Below, piece by piece: positions 19,545 to 28,611 of a stretch of 64,000 nt of DNA; within the stretch, counting starts at the first letter, position 1; every line of letters starts with the position of its first letter. The stretch covers positions 14,039-78,038 of the forward strand of contig CAKVDW010000008.1 in the NCBI GenBank assembly GCA_934728065.1. The letters are read 5' to 3'. Made by a program: the position numbers and the translations under genes. The stretch comes from an uncultured Campylobacter sp. (GTDB lineage: Bacteria; Campylobacterota; Campylobacteria; Campylobacterales; Campylobacteraceae). Below the pieces are notes generated by a model. The model worked only from the letters and a program-made list of their open reading frames with translations. It did not search any database and was not told where the DNA came from.

Positions 19545-19604
19545 ATGTTAAAACTTAGCTTAAACACCTTTTTAAATGTATTTTACGGTGATGTATTGTG
19601 TTGA
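19545..19604 (+). CDS. Possible 19-residue leader peptide upstream of pit
   Basis: An ATG with a clear AAGGGGA site eight bases before it opens 19 codons (MLKLSLNTFLNVFYGDVLC, stop TGA), beginning about 27 bases after the -10 box. The position suits a translated leader controlling the phosphate permease gene 62 bases downstream. It could equally be chance; there is no family to compare it with. Confidence 0.3.
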   Translation: MLKLSLNTFLNVFYGDVLC

Positions 19605-19665
19605 TTGCATTAAGGCATCATAATAAATCGTAAAATAATAAATTCTTAATCAAAGAGGAGAAATT

Positions 19666-21195
19666 ATGCTTAGAGAAAACTCCGTTGCTTTTTTTGTTTT
19701 TGTTATTACCGCAGCTTGTTTTTATATATGGGGCTATTATTATGTGCCAAACAACCACTGGATACTCTTTATTTTAGCGAGTGTTTTTGGCATTTTTATG
19801 GCGTTTAATATAGGCGGAAATGATGTTGCTAATGCCTTTGGCACAAGCGTTGGAGCAAAAACTGTTACTATAAAACAAGCTCTTATCATCGCAGCTGTAT
19901 TTGAGCTTAGTGGTGCTGTATTTGCTGGTGGAGAGGTAACAAAGACCATAAGAAGCGGTATAGTTATTTTTCCTGATGATTTAAATCCTATGCTTTTAGT
20001 CATCATAATGCTTTCAGCTCTTTTAAGCTCTGGGGTTTGGATATTTGTAGCGACAAAAAAAGGCTTACCTGTTTCTACTACGCATAGCATAGTTGGAGGC
20101 ATAGTTGGAGCAAGTGTTACTATGGGAGCTTTGCAATTTAGCGGTGCTGCAACACTTTCTATGGTAAATTGGGGCGAGATAGGTAAGATAGTTTTAAGCT
20201 GGGTTCTTTCGCCACTTTTAGGTGGGGTTGCTTCTTATCTCATTTTTGCTTATATACACAAAAAGATTTTGCATCCATCAGGTCATCTTGGTGAACAACT
20301 TAAAAAGATTAAAAAAGATAAAAAAGAATTTAAAGAGGAATTTTTCTCAAATATCAAACAAATGCCACAAAGCGAGCAGATAAAAGAACTTAGTGCCATA
20401 GTTTTAGATGATGAGGAAGAAAAAGAAAACAGCTTTTATAAGAAAAAGATGAAAGAATATAAAGAAAAAGAAAAAGAGCTTGATGTTTTTGCGGAGGCTA
20501 AAAAACACATACCTTTGGTTGGTTGTGTAGGAGCTATAATCATCGCTTCTATGCTTTTATTTAAGGGGCTTGATAAAGTAAGCACGCTGAGTTTGGCGCA
20601 AAATATTTGGATAGTGTTTATCATAGGCATACTTACTTATATAGTTACTTACGCTGTGGTTACCATAGTTCGCAAGACAGAACTTAACAAAACCATAGAC
20701 AGAATTTTTTCTTGGTTTCAAATTTTTACCGCATCAGCTTTTGCCTTTTCACACGGAGCAAATGACATTGCTAACGCACTTGGACCATTTGCAGCAATTT
20801 TAGATGTCTTTAAAAATGGCATTATTAACCCAAGTGCGCCCGTGCCTTTTGCCGTAATGATTATGTTTGGTGTATCACTTGTTGTGGGACTTTGGTTTTT
20901 GGGTAAAGAAGTCATCGCTACTGTGGGTTCAAAATTAGCCGAAATTCGTCCAACTACAGGCTTTAGTGCTGAACTTGGAGCAAGTATAGTTATTTTATTA
21001 GCCACACAGCTTGGAATTCCTGTAAGCTCAACACATATTTTAATCGGAGCGATTTTGGGGATAGGCATTTACAATCACAATGCAAATTGGAAAATGATGA
21101 AGCCTATCGGCTTGGCGTGGATTATCACTCTACCAGCTGCAGCTGTGCTTTCTAGCATAAGCTTCTTAATATTTAAGTTTCTTTTGGAGTTATAA
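19666..21195 (+). CDS. pit: PitA-type inorganic phosphate permease
   Basis: Inner-membrane low-affinity phosphate transporter (PiT family), 509 residues. Both family signatures are present: GGNDVANAFGTSVGAKTVT near residue 51 and GANDIANALGPFA near residue 364. About ten membrane helices are split by a long, highly charged cytoplasmic loop (about residues 205-280; KKIKKDKKEFKEEFFS). GAGGAG lies seven bases before the ATG. C. jejuni Cj1194 is the remembered equivalent. The 3' end overlaps the converging gene by 23 bases. Confidence 0.93.
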   Translation: MLRENSVAFFVFVITAACFYIWGYYYVPNNHWILFILASVFGIFMAFNIGGNDVANAFGTSVGAKTVTIKQALIIAAVFELSGAVFAGGEVTKTIRSGIVIFPDDLNPMLLVIIMLSALLSSGVWIFVATKKGLPVSTTHSIVGGIVGASVTMGALQFSGAATLSMVNWGEIGKIVLSWVLSPLLGGVASYLIFAYIHKKILHPSGHLGEQLKKIKKDKKEFKEEFFSNIKQMPQSEQIKELSAIVLDDEEEKENSFYKKKMKEYKEKEKELDVFAEAKKHIPLVGCVGAIIIASMLLFKGLDKVSTLSLAQNIWIVFIIGILTYIVTYAVVTIVRKTELNKTIDRIFSWFQIFTASAFAFSHGANDIANALGPFAAILDVFKNGIINPSAPVPFAVMIMFGVSLVVGLWFLGKEVIATVGSKLAEIRPTTGFSAELGASIVILLATQLGIPVSSTHILIGAILGIGIYNHNANWKMMKPIGLAWIITLPAAAVLSSISFLIFKFLLEL

Positions 21196-22492
21196 GAGAA
21201 GAGGCGATGAGTTCGAGCGGGTTTTTAAACAAAACCCCAGCCTTTTCTTGCTCTAATGCGTTTGAGATTTGCATTCTACACGCCGAGCATTCAGCACTTA
21301 CGATTTGCGCACCGCTTGCTTTTATGTCGCGCGCCTTTTTTATGCCAACCTTCAAAGCCTTGTCAAAATGATTTGTCTGCATACTCACGCCCCCAAAGCC
21401 ACAGCACGCATTCACTTCGCTTAACTCCACGAGCTTGAAATTCGCCCCAAGCAAGGCGCGTGGCTCTTTAAAAACCCCTTGCATTTTGCGCGCGTGGCAA
21501 GGGTCGTGGTAGCTTACGCGCAAATTACTTTTGCCCTTGCTTGCTAGAATTTGAGCTAAATTTGTATTATCATAAAAATACTTTGTCGCTAAAAAAATCC
21601 TACTCGCCACGCTTTGAGCGCGTTTTGCCCACTCTTTTTGCCCTTGCAACTCAAAAAAATGCTCATAATCAACATTAAGCATAGCCGAGCAAGTCGCTTC
21701 TGGCACGATGATAGCGTCTAAATTTGCAAGTTTTTTTTCAAAATACTCCACATTTTTTTTGGCTAATTTTTCAACGCTTTTAAAATCGCCCGTGAAGTAT
21801 TGCGGTGCGCCGCAGCAGTTTTGTTCTTTAAGCAAATCGACATTGATTTTAAGGGTTTTTGCTATGATTAAAACCGCCTCAGCCGTGCTAGTATAAGCAT
21901 AGTTTGACAAGCAACCCACAAAAAGCCCTATGGTTTTGTCCCCGCCGTTGTCGATAAAGTCTGGCTTTGAGCGCAAAAAACTTTGACGAGTAAGACTCAG
22001 CAAAAATCGCCCCTTTTTCACCATAGGAAAGCTAAATCTCGCGCTCATTCCTAAATTTTTATGCAAATTTCCCTTTGCATCGACACTTGCAAGGCTATTG
22101 TCGCCTTGAATTTTAAAGGCACAGCTTTGAAAGACAAAGCCAAAACGCGCCACAAAGTCCATCACCTTGCGGTTGCCAAGCAAGAAAAACGCTAGTCGTT
22201 TATACCAAGCGATTTTGTAAGTTTTTGCGAGTTCATACCGCACGCCCTCGATGGCACTATCCACGCGAAGTTTGCTCGGACAAGCCTCCACGCAGTTCGT
22301 GCATAAAAAGCAAGATTCAAAAATGCGCTTTAAATTTTTATCCATTTTTAGCTCATTTTGCTTATAAGCAGCGATTAAATCCAAAAAACCGCGCGGACTT
22401 GTCGTCTCATCGGCATTTATGTCGTGTATAGTGCAAACAGGTATGCACTTACCGCACTTCACACAAGCGTTTGTGATACTTTCATAACTCAT
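21173..22492 (-). CDS. FeS oxidoreductase, GlcF/LutA-like (CCG domains)
   Basis: Ferredoxin-like oxidoreductase of 439 residues. Two 4Fe-4S motifs are near the N-terminus (CVKCGKCIPVC and CFLCTNCVEACP). Two CCG cysteine-rich domains follow (GCLSNY...NCCGAP and DPCHARK...ACCGFGG), the arrangement of glycolate oxidase GlcF and heterodisulfide reductase-type subunits. The start at 22492 (MSYESITNACVKCG) is one base after the hemN stop. Order matches Cj0991c-Cj0992c as remembered. The electron donor is unknown; coupling to HemN or a dehydrogenase is inference. Confidence 0.88.
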   Translation of the reverse strand: MSYESITNACVKCGKCIPVCTIHDINADETTSPRGFLDLIAAYKQNELKMDKNLKRIFESCFLCTNCVEACPSKLRVDSAIEGVRYELAKTYKIAWYKRLAFFLLGNRKVMDFVARFGFVFQSCAFKIQGDNSLASVDAKGNLHKNLGMSARFSFPMVKKGRFLLSLTRQSFLRSKPDFIDNGGDKTIGLFVGCLSNYAYTSTAEAVLIIAKTLKINVDLLKEQNCCGAPQYFTGDFKSVEKLAKKNVEYFEKKLANLDAIIVPEATCSAMLNVDYEHFFELQGQKEWAKRAQSVASRIFLATKYFYDNTNLAQILASKGKSNLRVSYHDPCHARKMQGVFKEPRALLGANFKLVELSEVNACCGFGGVSMQTNHFDKALKVGIKKARDIKASGAQIVSAECSACRMQISNALEQEKAGVLFKNPLELIASSLITPKET

Positions 22493-22493
22493 C

Positions 22494-23849
22494 TTACACC
22501 GTCTTTGAAAAGACTTTTTTGTCATCGCTTAAATTTTTCATATACGCATCAAAGCACATAGCGATATTTCGTATCAGCAAAACGCCTGTTTCATTTACTT
22601 TCAAGGCATTTTTATCCACGCTTACAAAGTCTTTGTATTCATCTAAAAGTTTTAAATCCTCTTTAAAATACTCAAAAAAATTGATTTTAAATTCATTTTC
22701 AATCCCCTTAATATCAAGGGCAAAATTCGCCATAAGCTCCATTATCACGGCTTTTCTAAGCTCATCATCATCACTTAAAAGCACGCCTCTTTCAAAGGGC
22801 AAAAGCCCGCTGTCAATGGCGTTTTCATAGCTTGGCATATCTTTGAAATTTTGCGCATAATGCCTTTGCCCCTCGCCTATGCTCGTAAGCCCAACGCCCA
22901 GCAAATCAGCACCGCCCTTTGTCGTGTAGCCTTGAAAGTTGCGGTGCAAAGAGCCGTTTTTAAGAGCCTTAAAAAGCTCATCATCTTGCTTTGCAAAATG
23001 GTCCATTCCTATCATCTCATAGCCATTTGCGCTTAAAAATTTCTCGCAAAATTCCAAAATCGCAAGTTTTATGTCGGGGCTTGGAATGTCATTTTCGTTG
23101 AATTTTCGCATATTTTTTTTAAGCCAAGGCACATGCGCGTAGTTAAAAATCGCAAACCTATCAGGGCTGATTAAAAGTGCCTTTTTTAGTGTGTTTGTAA
23201 AGCTTTCAAGGCTTTGAAAAGGCAGCCCATAAATCAAATCCATATTAACACTTTTTATTCCTTGCTTTCGCACCATATCCACAGCACTTTTAGTTAGCTC
23301 AAAGGGCTGAATTCTGTGGATTTCTTTTTGCACTTTTTCATCAAAATCCTGCACGCCAAAACTTATGCGGTTAAAGCCATTTTGCGTAAGCACTTTTGTT
23401 TGCGTTTCATCTAAAAAACGCGGGTCGATTTCGCAGCTGATTTCGGCATTTTCGTCAAAATTTGCAAAAACGGCTTTGATTTTTTTGATGAGTCTTTCAA
23501 GCTGAGCGGCTGAAAAAAAGGTAGGCGTGCCGCCGCCAAAGTGCATTTGCACGACTTTGCGGCTTGTGTCTGTGAAACGCCCGAGCAAATCCATTTCCTT
23601 GAAAATGTAGCTTAAATACCGCTCCTTGTTTTCGTCTTTTGCCGTGTAAATGACATTGCAACCGCAGAAATAACAGGCACTTCTACAAAATGGCAAGTGA
23701 AAATACAGCGACAAAGGGCGCTTTTGCTCGCCCAAAATCCTAGTGTATTGCTCGTAAGTAAAGGCTTTGCTAAACTCAACCGCCGTTGGATAGCTCGTAT
23801 ATCTTGGTCCAGCCTTTGAAAATTTAACAAAAGCCTTGTAATCTCTCAT
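22494..23849 (-). CDS. hemN: HemN, oxygen-independent coproporphyrinogen III dehydrogenase
   Basis: Radical-SAM enzyme that decarboxylates two propionates of coproporphyrinogen III to give protoporphyrinogen IX without oxygen. It shows the expected N-terminus (GPRYTSYPTAVEFS), the cluster motif CRSACYFCGCNVIYT (CxxxCxxC plus the extra Cys typical of true HemN, near residues 58-65), GGGTPTF for SAM, and a C-terminal HemN domain. Its 451 residues are normal. Stop is one base before the FeS oxidoreductase start. Confidence 0.95.
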   Translation of the reverse strand: MRDYKAFVKFSKAGPRYTSYPTAVEFSKAFTYEQYTRILGEQKRPLSLYFHLPFCRSACYFCGCNVIYTAKDENKERYLSYIFKEMDLLGRFTDTSRKVVQMHFGGGTPTFFSAAQLERLIKKIKAVFANFDENAEISCEIDPRFLDETQTKVLTQNGFNRISFGVQDFDEKVQKEIHRIQPFELTKSAVDMVRKQGIKSVNMDLIYGLPFQSLESFTNTLKKALLISPDRFAIFNYAHVPWLKKNMRKFNENDIPSPDIKLAILEFCEKFLSANGYEMIGMDHFAKQDDELFKALKNGSLHRNFQGYTTKGGADLLGVGLTSIGEGQRHYAQNFKDMPSYENAIDSGLLPFERGVLLSDDDELRKAVIMELMANFALDIKGIENEFKINFFEYFKEDLKLLDEYKDFVSVDKNALKVNETGVLLIRNIAMCFDAYMKNLSDDKKVFSKTV

Positions 23850-23924
23850 TTTAAAAGTCCTTATTTTAAATTTTTACTTTAAAAACGCCATTTGCGCTAT
23901 CACCCCAAAGCCTTGCAAGCTATT

Positions 23925-24129
23925 TTACACCATAACAAGCGTAAATCCCGCCCCGCTTGTGCTTTGCAAACGCACCAACTCACCATTGCGGACAAATTTC
24001 GCCATTTTAAGTGCTAGCAAAAATCTCTTTTTTAAATTTAAAAAATTTTAACTAACGCCCAAGTATGACAAAATGTCCGTCATTGCGCTCAAAACAAACG
24101 CCCGCAAAACAAGCCCAAAATTCACTCAT
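23925..24129 (-). other. Possible remnants of a small gene between DUF2603 and hemN
   Basis: The 282-base gap (23850-24131) is richer in G and C than most spacers here. On the minus strand it holds two short open stretches, 24052-24129 (25 residues, MSEFWACFAGVCFERNDG...) starting right after the DUF2603 stop, and 23925-24005 (26 residues, MAKFVRNGELVRLQS...). They may be fragments of one decayed gene. Neither is recognisable, so no gene is called. Confidence 0.25.
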
Positions 24130-24131
24130 TT

Positions 24132-24611
24132 TTAATTTTCCAAACCGCCCTTCATCATCGCTTCCATATCCACAAACAAATTCGGGTGTTGCCTTTTAAC
24201 CTCGCTCATTAGTTTATCTAAATCGATATTCATCTCCACAAGCCCGTTTTTACCTTGCTTTTTTATCTCATCCATAGCCACTATCCACGCGTCATTAAAA
24301 TCAATAGGGATTTGCTGATAAATCGCTTTTTCAAGTTTCAGCTCAAAATTCTCTTTTTGCAGCTCTTTCAAGCCCTCCAACATATTTTTTAGGCTCGCTA
24401 TGGAGATAAGCGTGTGAATTTTGTCGTTTTCATCGACTACAAACCACGGCTCAGGCGCGCCAAAGTGTCCGCTTTTAAGGCTTAGCACCTTTTGGTTGTC
24501 TGTGCTGGATACGATTTCAAGCACGGTTTGCTCGTCCTTTTTTATGCCAAGCGACCCCGCAAACTCGTTGATTTTGTCCATAGAGCGACTTGATTTTTGT
24601 ATGTTTTTCAC
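24132..24611 (-). CDS. DUF2603 / UPF0763 family protein
   Basis: A 159-residue cytoplasmic protein typical of Campylobacter and Helicobacter (DUF2603), with the characteristic GHFGAPEPWFVVDENDKIHTL segment and a helical C-terminal half (EVKRQHPNLFVDMEAMMKGG). Function unknown. In C. jejuni a member lies next to hemN (Cj0993c from memory), as here. Divergent from the Ppx/GppA gene; RBS (AAGGAT) is modest. Confidence 0.82.
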   Translation of the reverse strand: MKNIQKSSRSMDKINEFAGSLGIKKDEQTVLEIVSSTDNQKVLSLKSGHFGAPEPWFVVDENDKIHTLISIASLKNMLEGLKELQKENFELKLEKAIYQQIPIDFNDAWIVAMDEIKKQGKNGLVEMNIDLDKLMSEVKRQHPNLFVDMEAMMKGGLEN

Positions 24612-24699
24612 TATAAATCCTTAATAACTGTCTTTATAATTGTAGCACTTTTGCGTTTATGTAAAATTAAATTTTTAAAAAGAATTTAATTTACTCCTG

Positions 24700-24705
24700 T
24701 ATAAT
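24700..24705 (+). promoter_or_regulatory. -10 box of the Ppx/GppA gene
   Basis: gTATAAT 23 bases upstream of the ATG at 24729, T-rich sequence before it. Confidence 0.55.
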
Positions 24706-24728
24706 ACAAAGAAAAATATGGGAAAATT

Positions 24729-25682
24729 ATGTTTGGTATTGATTTGGGTTCAAATACACTTAGAGCTGTCGAGTTTGATGAGAAATTTTTGCCCGTTAAA
24801 GAAGCTGAATTTGTTATCGGTGCGGCGAAAAATTTGCAAAATACACACTGTATAAGCATTCAGGCTATAAGTCGTTTAAAACAAGCCTTGCAAAGCTTAA
24901 AAGAACAGGGTTTTGACCTAAAAAAAGCTAATGCCGTAGCCACAGCCGCTTTCCGCAAGGCTAAAAATACAGAAGAAATTTTTGCTGAGTTAAAAGCCGA
25001 ATTTGGGATAAAATTTAGAGTAATTGATGCTAAAGAAGAGGCAAGATTAAGTATTTTAGGAATGCAAAATGCCCTAAAAAGAATAAATTTTAAAGAAAAA
25101 CAACTTGCTTTTTGCGATTTGGGTGGAGCAAGTTGTGAGTTGTCCTTTGGAAAAAGCTTAAAGAGCTTTGATTTTGGCATAATTTCATTTTTTGAAAAAG
25201 TAAAAAATGAACCTTTGCCAAGCCATAATTTACAATTTAAGTTAAAAAACAAAACACTATTAAATTTAGACAAAAAGATTAAACTTCATTTTTTGTTGAA
25301 GGATAAAATGCTAAAATCCCTTGCTTTTAAAGCTTTTGATGAGGTAGCCTTAGCCAAAAGACATTTAAGGAATTTCAAAAACAAGGTCGTAGTGCTTAAT
25401 TCTGGAGTGCCGACCACCTTACTTGCGCTAAAGCAGGGCATAAACTATAAAGAATATGAGGCAAAATACATAAACGGTAAATTTTTGAAAAGAGGGGATT
25501 TTTTATTTTGGGGCATTAAACTTTGGGAAATGAGCGAAAAAGAAGCCATTTTAAAAGTTGGAGCAAACAGAAAAAAATACCTTGTAGCTGGGTGTTTTTT
25601 ACTTTATGCCTTATTTGAAAAACAAAAACTTGTCGTTGTTGATGAGGGCTTAAGAGAGGGCGTTTGCTTGGATTTGGCTTAA
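24729..25682 (+). CDS. Ppx/GppA-family phosphatase (short form)
   Basis: Actin-fold phosphatase of the exopolyphosphatase / pppGpp phosphohydrolase family, 317 residues. The phosphate-1 loop (GIDLGSNTLRAVEFD, residues 3-17), the motif VATAAFRKAKNTEE, the catalytic-glutamate region (VIDAKEEARLSILG) and phosphate-2 loop (FCDLGGASCELSFG) are present. It lacks the C-terminal HD extension of full Ppx, so it is the single-domain type. Whether it acts on polyphosphate or pppGpp cannot be told. Its stop is one base from the end of the converging yaaA. Confidence 0.88.
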   Translation: MFGIDLGSNTLRAVEFDEKFLPVKEAEFVIGAAKNLQNTHCISIQAISRLKQALQSLKEQGFDLKKANAVATAAFRKAKNTEEIFAELKAEFGIKFRVIDAKEEARLSILGMQNALKRINFKEKQLAFCDLGGASCELSFGKSLKSFDFGIISFFEKVKNEPLPSHNLQFKLKNKTLLNLDKKIKLHFLLKDKMLKSLAFKAFDEVALAKRHLRNFKNKVVVLNSGVPTTLLALKQGINYKEYEAKYINGKFLKRGDFLFWGIKLWEMSEKEAILKVGANRKKYLVAGCFLLYALFEKQKLVVVDEGLREGVCLDLA

Positions 25683-25683
25683 A

Positions 25684-26424
25684 TTATTGTTCAATTTCAA
25701 CTGTGATTTCTGTTTTGAGTCCTTGAATTTTAATGTCTTTAAGTTTAAGATTTTGAGGCAAGTTTTCAAGTAAGTCATCATTGTTTTTAGCCTTGCAAAG
25801 AGCAGCTTTTTGAAGCAAAATTCCCCTATAAGCCTTAGCAAAATGACTTACTATTTTGCCTTGTTTTAAAAATTTATACGAGCTGTAAGCTTGTTTTATA
25901 GTATAAAAATTCTCATAAAATCCAGCTCTTAAATCTATGATTTCCTCATCTTGTAAAAACTCGTCCAAAGCCTTACTAAAATGAGTGTTATAAAATTTTT
26001 CAACACTCAAAGACCCAAGTTTAGCTCCTTGCTTAAATTTGTAGTTTGGAATTTCATCACTAGCCAAAATAACGCCAAAAAGATTGGAAAAAATAAGAGT
26101 ATTTTCGAGTATGAAATTTTGACTTTTTTCATCTAGGGCGGCAAAATTAAGATGAGAAAAAGCTACGCCATCATACCTTTGAATAGCCTTGCAAGTTGGT
26201 TTTAAAAAAATATCTTCTTTTAATTTTTGCACCTCTTTTTCATTTTTGAGTTCAAAAAATTTTTGAAGTTCTGTTAGGGCGGCACTTTTTATAAAATCAT
26301 TATAAATTTTAAGCACCTCAAATCTCTTTTCATAAAGTTCTTCAAAGATAAAAGAATGCTTTGAAATAGGTTTTAAATTTGCCATTTCGCTTTTGCTTTC
26401 ACTTGGTGAGAAAAGTATTTTCAT
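25684..26424 (-). CDS. yaaA: YaaA-family peroxide stress protein (DUF328/UPF0246)
   Basis: A 246-residue YaaA-family protein. In E. coli YaaA limits intracellular unincorporated iron under H2O2 stress and binds DNA. The family start (KILFSPSESKSEM), the YDGVAFSHLNF segment, the SNLFGVILASDEIPNYK core and LRAGFYENFYTIK all match. The usual C-terminal RLAR part is less obvious, so the specific role is inferred from the family. Converges on the Ppx/GppA gene with a one-base gap. Confidence 0.8.
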   Translation of the reverse strand: MKILFSPSESKSEMANLKPISKHSFIFEELYEKRFEVLKIYNDFIKSAALTELQKFFELKNEKEVQKLKEDIFLKPTCKAIQRYDGVAFSHLNFAALDEKSQNFILENTLIFSNLFGVILASDEIPNYKFKQGAKLGSLSVEKFYNTHFSKALDEFLQDEEIIDLRAGFYENFYTIKQAYSSYKFLKQGKIVSHFAKAYRGILLQKAALCKAKNNDDLLENLPQNLKLKDIKIQGLKTEITVEIEQ

Positions 26425-26549
26425 AAGAATTTACCTTAAATTGCTAAAATTTCTAAAGCATATTTTACACAAGTTAGATTAAAATTTGCCTTTTTTATGA
26501 TATATAATTTAAAATTTAGCAAAAACTTTAAAAAATTTACTTTTAAAGC

Positions 26550-26578
26550 TTGACAAGATTAGCTTTTTTAGCTATAAT
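26550..26578 (+). promoter_or_regulatory. Full consensus promoter for the tRNA cluster
   Basis: TTGACA (26550-26555) and TATAAT (26573-26578) separated by 17 bases, ten bases before tRNA-Thr. A complete -35 box is uncommon in this genus and suits strong stable-RNA and tuf transcription. Confidence 0.8.
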
Positions 26579-26587
26579 CTTAGTTTT

Positions 26588-26663
26588 GCTGGTTTAGCTC
26601 AGTTGGTAGAGCAGCTGCCTTGTAAGCAGCAGGTCGGGAGTTCAAGTCTCTTAACCAGCTCCA
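26588..26663 (+). tRNA. tRNA-Thr (TGT)
   Basis: Acceptor GCTGGTT/AACCAGC, anticodon loop CTTGTAA (TGT), T-loop TTCAAGT, CCA encoded. First of four tRNAs before tuf. Confidence 0.95.
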
Positions 26664-26706
26664 TTGTTTTTAATCAGTGTTTGACCAGAGATAACTAGGT
26701 GTCGAA

Positions 26707-26792
<86 letters not shown>

Positions 26793-26794
26793 TT

Positions 26795-26871
26795 GCGGGA
26801 GTAGCTCAGTTGGCTAGAGCATCAGCCTTCCAAGCTGAGGGTCGCGGGTTCGAGCCCCGTTTCCCGCTCCA
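26795..26871 (+). tRNA. tRNA-Gly (TCC)
   Basis: Acceptor GCGGGAG/TTCCCGC, anticodon loop CTTCCAA (TCC), T-loop TTCGAGC, CCA encoded. Only two bases after tRNA-Tyr. Confidence 0.95.
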
Positions 26872-26883
26872 TTTGAGAATTTG

Positions 26884-26925
26884 AAGGATAAACTGGGAGC
26901 TGTTTTTCTCGTGCAGTTTATCCTT
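26884..26925 (+). other. 12-bp hairpin between tRNA-Gly and the second tRNA-Thr
   Basis: AAGGATAAACTG (26884-26895) pairs perfectly with CAGTTTATCCTT (26914-26925) around an 18-base loop. No T run follows directly, so a processing signal or structured spacer is as likely as a terminator. Confidence 0.6.
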
Positions 26926-26970
26926 GAATTCGGTCGTTTTTTGGTGTCTAAATCTATGATTTTTCTGAGC

Positions 26971-27045
<75 letters not shown>

Positions 27046-27113
27046 TTGACTTGAATAAATTATGCGATGATAGACCTGTTTTGTGCTTTAAATTTATTTA
27101 TAAAGGATTTAAA

Positions 27114-28313
27114 ATGGCTAAAGAAAAATTTTCACGCAACAAACCACACGTGAATATCGGAACCATAGGTCATGTCGACCACGGTAAAACTACTTTGACA
27201 GCGGCTATTTCTGCTGTTTTATCAAGAAAAGGCTTGGCTGAGCTTAAAGACTATGACAACATAGACAACGCTCCTGAGGAAAAAGAGCGTGGTATTACCA
27301 TCGCTACTTCTCATATTGAGTATGAGACAGAAAAAAGGCACTATGCACATGTGGATTGTCCGGGACACGCAGACTATGTTAAAAATATGATTACAGGTGC
27401 TGCGCAAATGGACGGTGCCATTTTGGTTGTTTCAGCTGCTGATGGTCCTATGCCACAAACTAGAGAGCATATCTTGCTTTCTCGTCAAGTAGGCGTTCCA
27501 TACATAGTTGTATTTATGAACAAGGCTGATATGGTTGATGATGCCGAGTTGTTAGAGCTTGTTGAAATGGAAATTCGTGAATTGCTTAGCAGTTATGATT
27601 TCCCTGGCGATGATACACCTATCATCAAGGGTTCAGCCCTAAAAGCACTTGAAGAAGCAAAGGCTGGTCAAGATGGCGAATGGTCTGCGAAGATTATGGA
27701 GCTTATGGCGGCGGTTGATGATTATATCCCTACACCAAAACGCGACACAGATAAAGACTTTTTGATGCCTATTGAGGATGTTTTTTCTATTTCAGGGCGT
27801 GGAACTGTTGTAACAGGTCGTATAGAAAAAGGCATTGTTAAGGTAGGTGATACTATCGAAATAGTTGGCATTAAAGATACTCAAACTACAACAGTTACGG
27901 GTGTTGAAATGTTCCGCAAAGAAATGGACCAAGGTGAAGCAGGGGATAATGTTGGCGTGCTTTTGCGTGGAACAAAAAAAGAAGAAGTTGAACGCGGTAT
28001 GGTTTTAGCAAAGCCAAAATCAATCACCCCACATACTGAATTTGAAGCTGAAGTGTATATCCTCAACAAAGATGAAGGCGGACGACACACTCCATTTTTC
28101 AACAACTATCGCCCACAATTTTATGTGCGAACTACCGATGTAACAGGCTCGATTAAGCTTGCTGAAGGCACTGAAATGGTTATGCCGGGCGAAAATGTGC
28201 GCATTACTGTTACACTTATTGCACCTGTGGCACTTGAAGATGGCACTCGCTTTGCGATAAGAGAGGGCGGACACACTGTTGGTTCAGGCGTAGTTTCTAA
28301 AATCGTTAAATAA
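27114..28313 (+). CDS. tuf: Elongation factor Tu
   Basis: GTPase that brings aminoacyl-tRNA to the ribosome, 399 residues. G1 GHVDHGKT (about residues 19-26), effector region [14 protein letters not shown]3 DCPGHADY, G4 NKAD, and domains II and III are intact to the terminal [10 protein letters not shown]. The ATG at 27114 ([12 protein letters not shown]) follows AAAGGA; the frame is also open upstream into tRNA-Thr, which is not coding. Confidence 0.99.
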   Translation: MAKEKFSRNKPHVNIGTIGHVDHGKTTLTAAISAVLSRKGLAELKDYDNIDNAPEEKERGITIATSHIEYETEKRHYAHVDCPGHADYVKNMITGAAQMDGAILVVSAADGPMPQTREHILLSRQVGVPYIVVFMNKADMVDDAELLELVEMEIRELLSSYDFPGDDTPIIKGSALKALEEAKAGQDGEWSAKIMELMAAVDDYIPTPKRDTDKDFLMPIEDVFSISGRGTVVTGRIEKGIVKVGDTIEIVGIKDTQTTTVTGVEMFRKEMDQGEAGDNVGVLLRGTKKEEVERGMVLAKPKSITPHTEFEAEVYILNKDEGGRHTPFFNNYRPQFYVRTTDVTGSIKLAEGTEMVMPGENVRITVTLIAPVALEDGTRFAIREGGHTVGSGVVSKIVK

Positions 28314-28319
28314 TTTTAT

Positions 28320-28346
28320 ATGCCAAGACTCGCTCTTGGCATATTT
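28320..28346 (+). terminator. Hairpin after tuf
   Basis: ATGCCAAGA (28320-28328) pairs with TCTTGGCAT (28334-28342) with a five-base loop, followed by ATTTT. The short T run suggests partial termination or attenuation before rpmG. Confidence 0.6.
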
Positions 28347-28358
28347 TAAGGATATAAG

Positions 28359-28517
28359 ATGAGAATTAAGATTGGTCTAAAATGCGAAGAAAGTGGTGAT
28401 ATAAATTATAGCACTTATAAAAACAGCAAGAATACAACTGAAAAATTAGAGTTAAAGAAGTATTGTCCAAGGCTGAAAAAACATACTCTTCACAAAGAGG
28501 TCAAGCTAAAAAGTTAA
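28359..28517 (+). CDS. rpmG: 50S ribosomal protein L33
   Basis: Fifty-two residues, start [20 protein letters not shown], with the L33 motif [19 protein letters not shown]. The two zinc-ribbon CxxC positions are CEES and CPRL here, so each pair keeps only its first cysteine. AAGGAT precedes the ATG. The stop codon directly abuts the tRNA-Trp gene. Order tuf-rpmG-tRNA-Trp-secE is typical of Campylobacter. Confidence 0.95.
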   Translation: MRIKIGLKCEESGDINYSTYKNSKNTTEKLELKKYCPRLKKHTLHKEVKLKS

Positions 28518-28593
28518 AGGGCAATAGCTCCAATGGTAGAGCGCCGGATTCCAAATCCGATGGTTGGGGGTTCGAATCCCTCTTGCCCTGCCA
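28518..28593 (+). tRNA. tRNA-Trp (CCA)
   Basis: Acceptor AGGGCAA/TTGCCCT, anticodon loop TTCCAAA (CCA), T-loop TTCGAAT, CCA encoded. It begins on the base after the rpmG stop, so the mature tRNA must be cut from the same transcript. Confidence 0.95.
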
Positions 28594-28611
28594 AATTTGA
28601 GGTTTTAGGAT

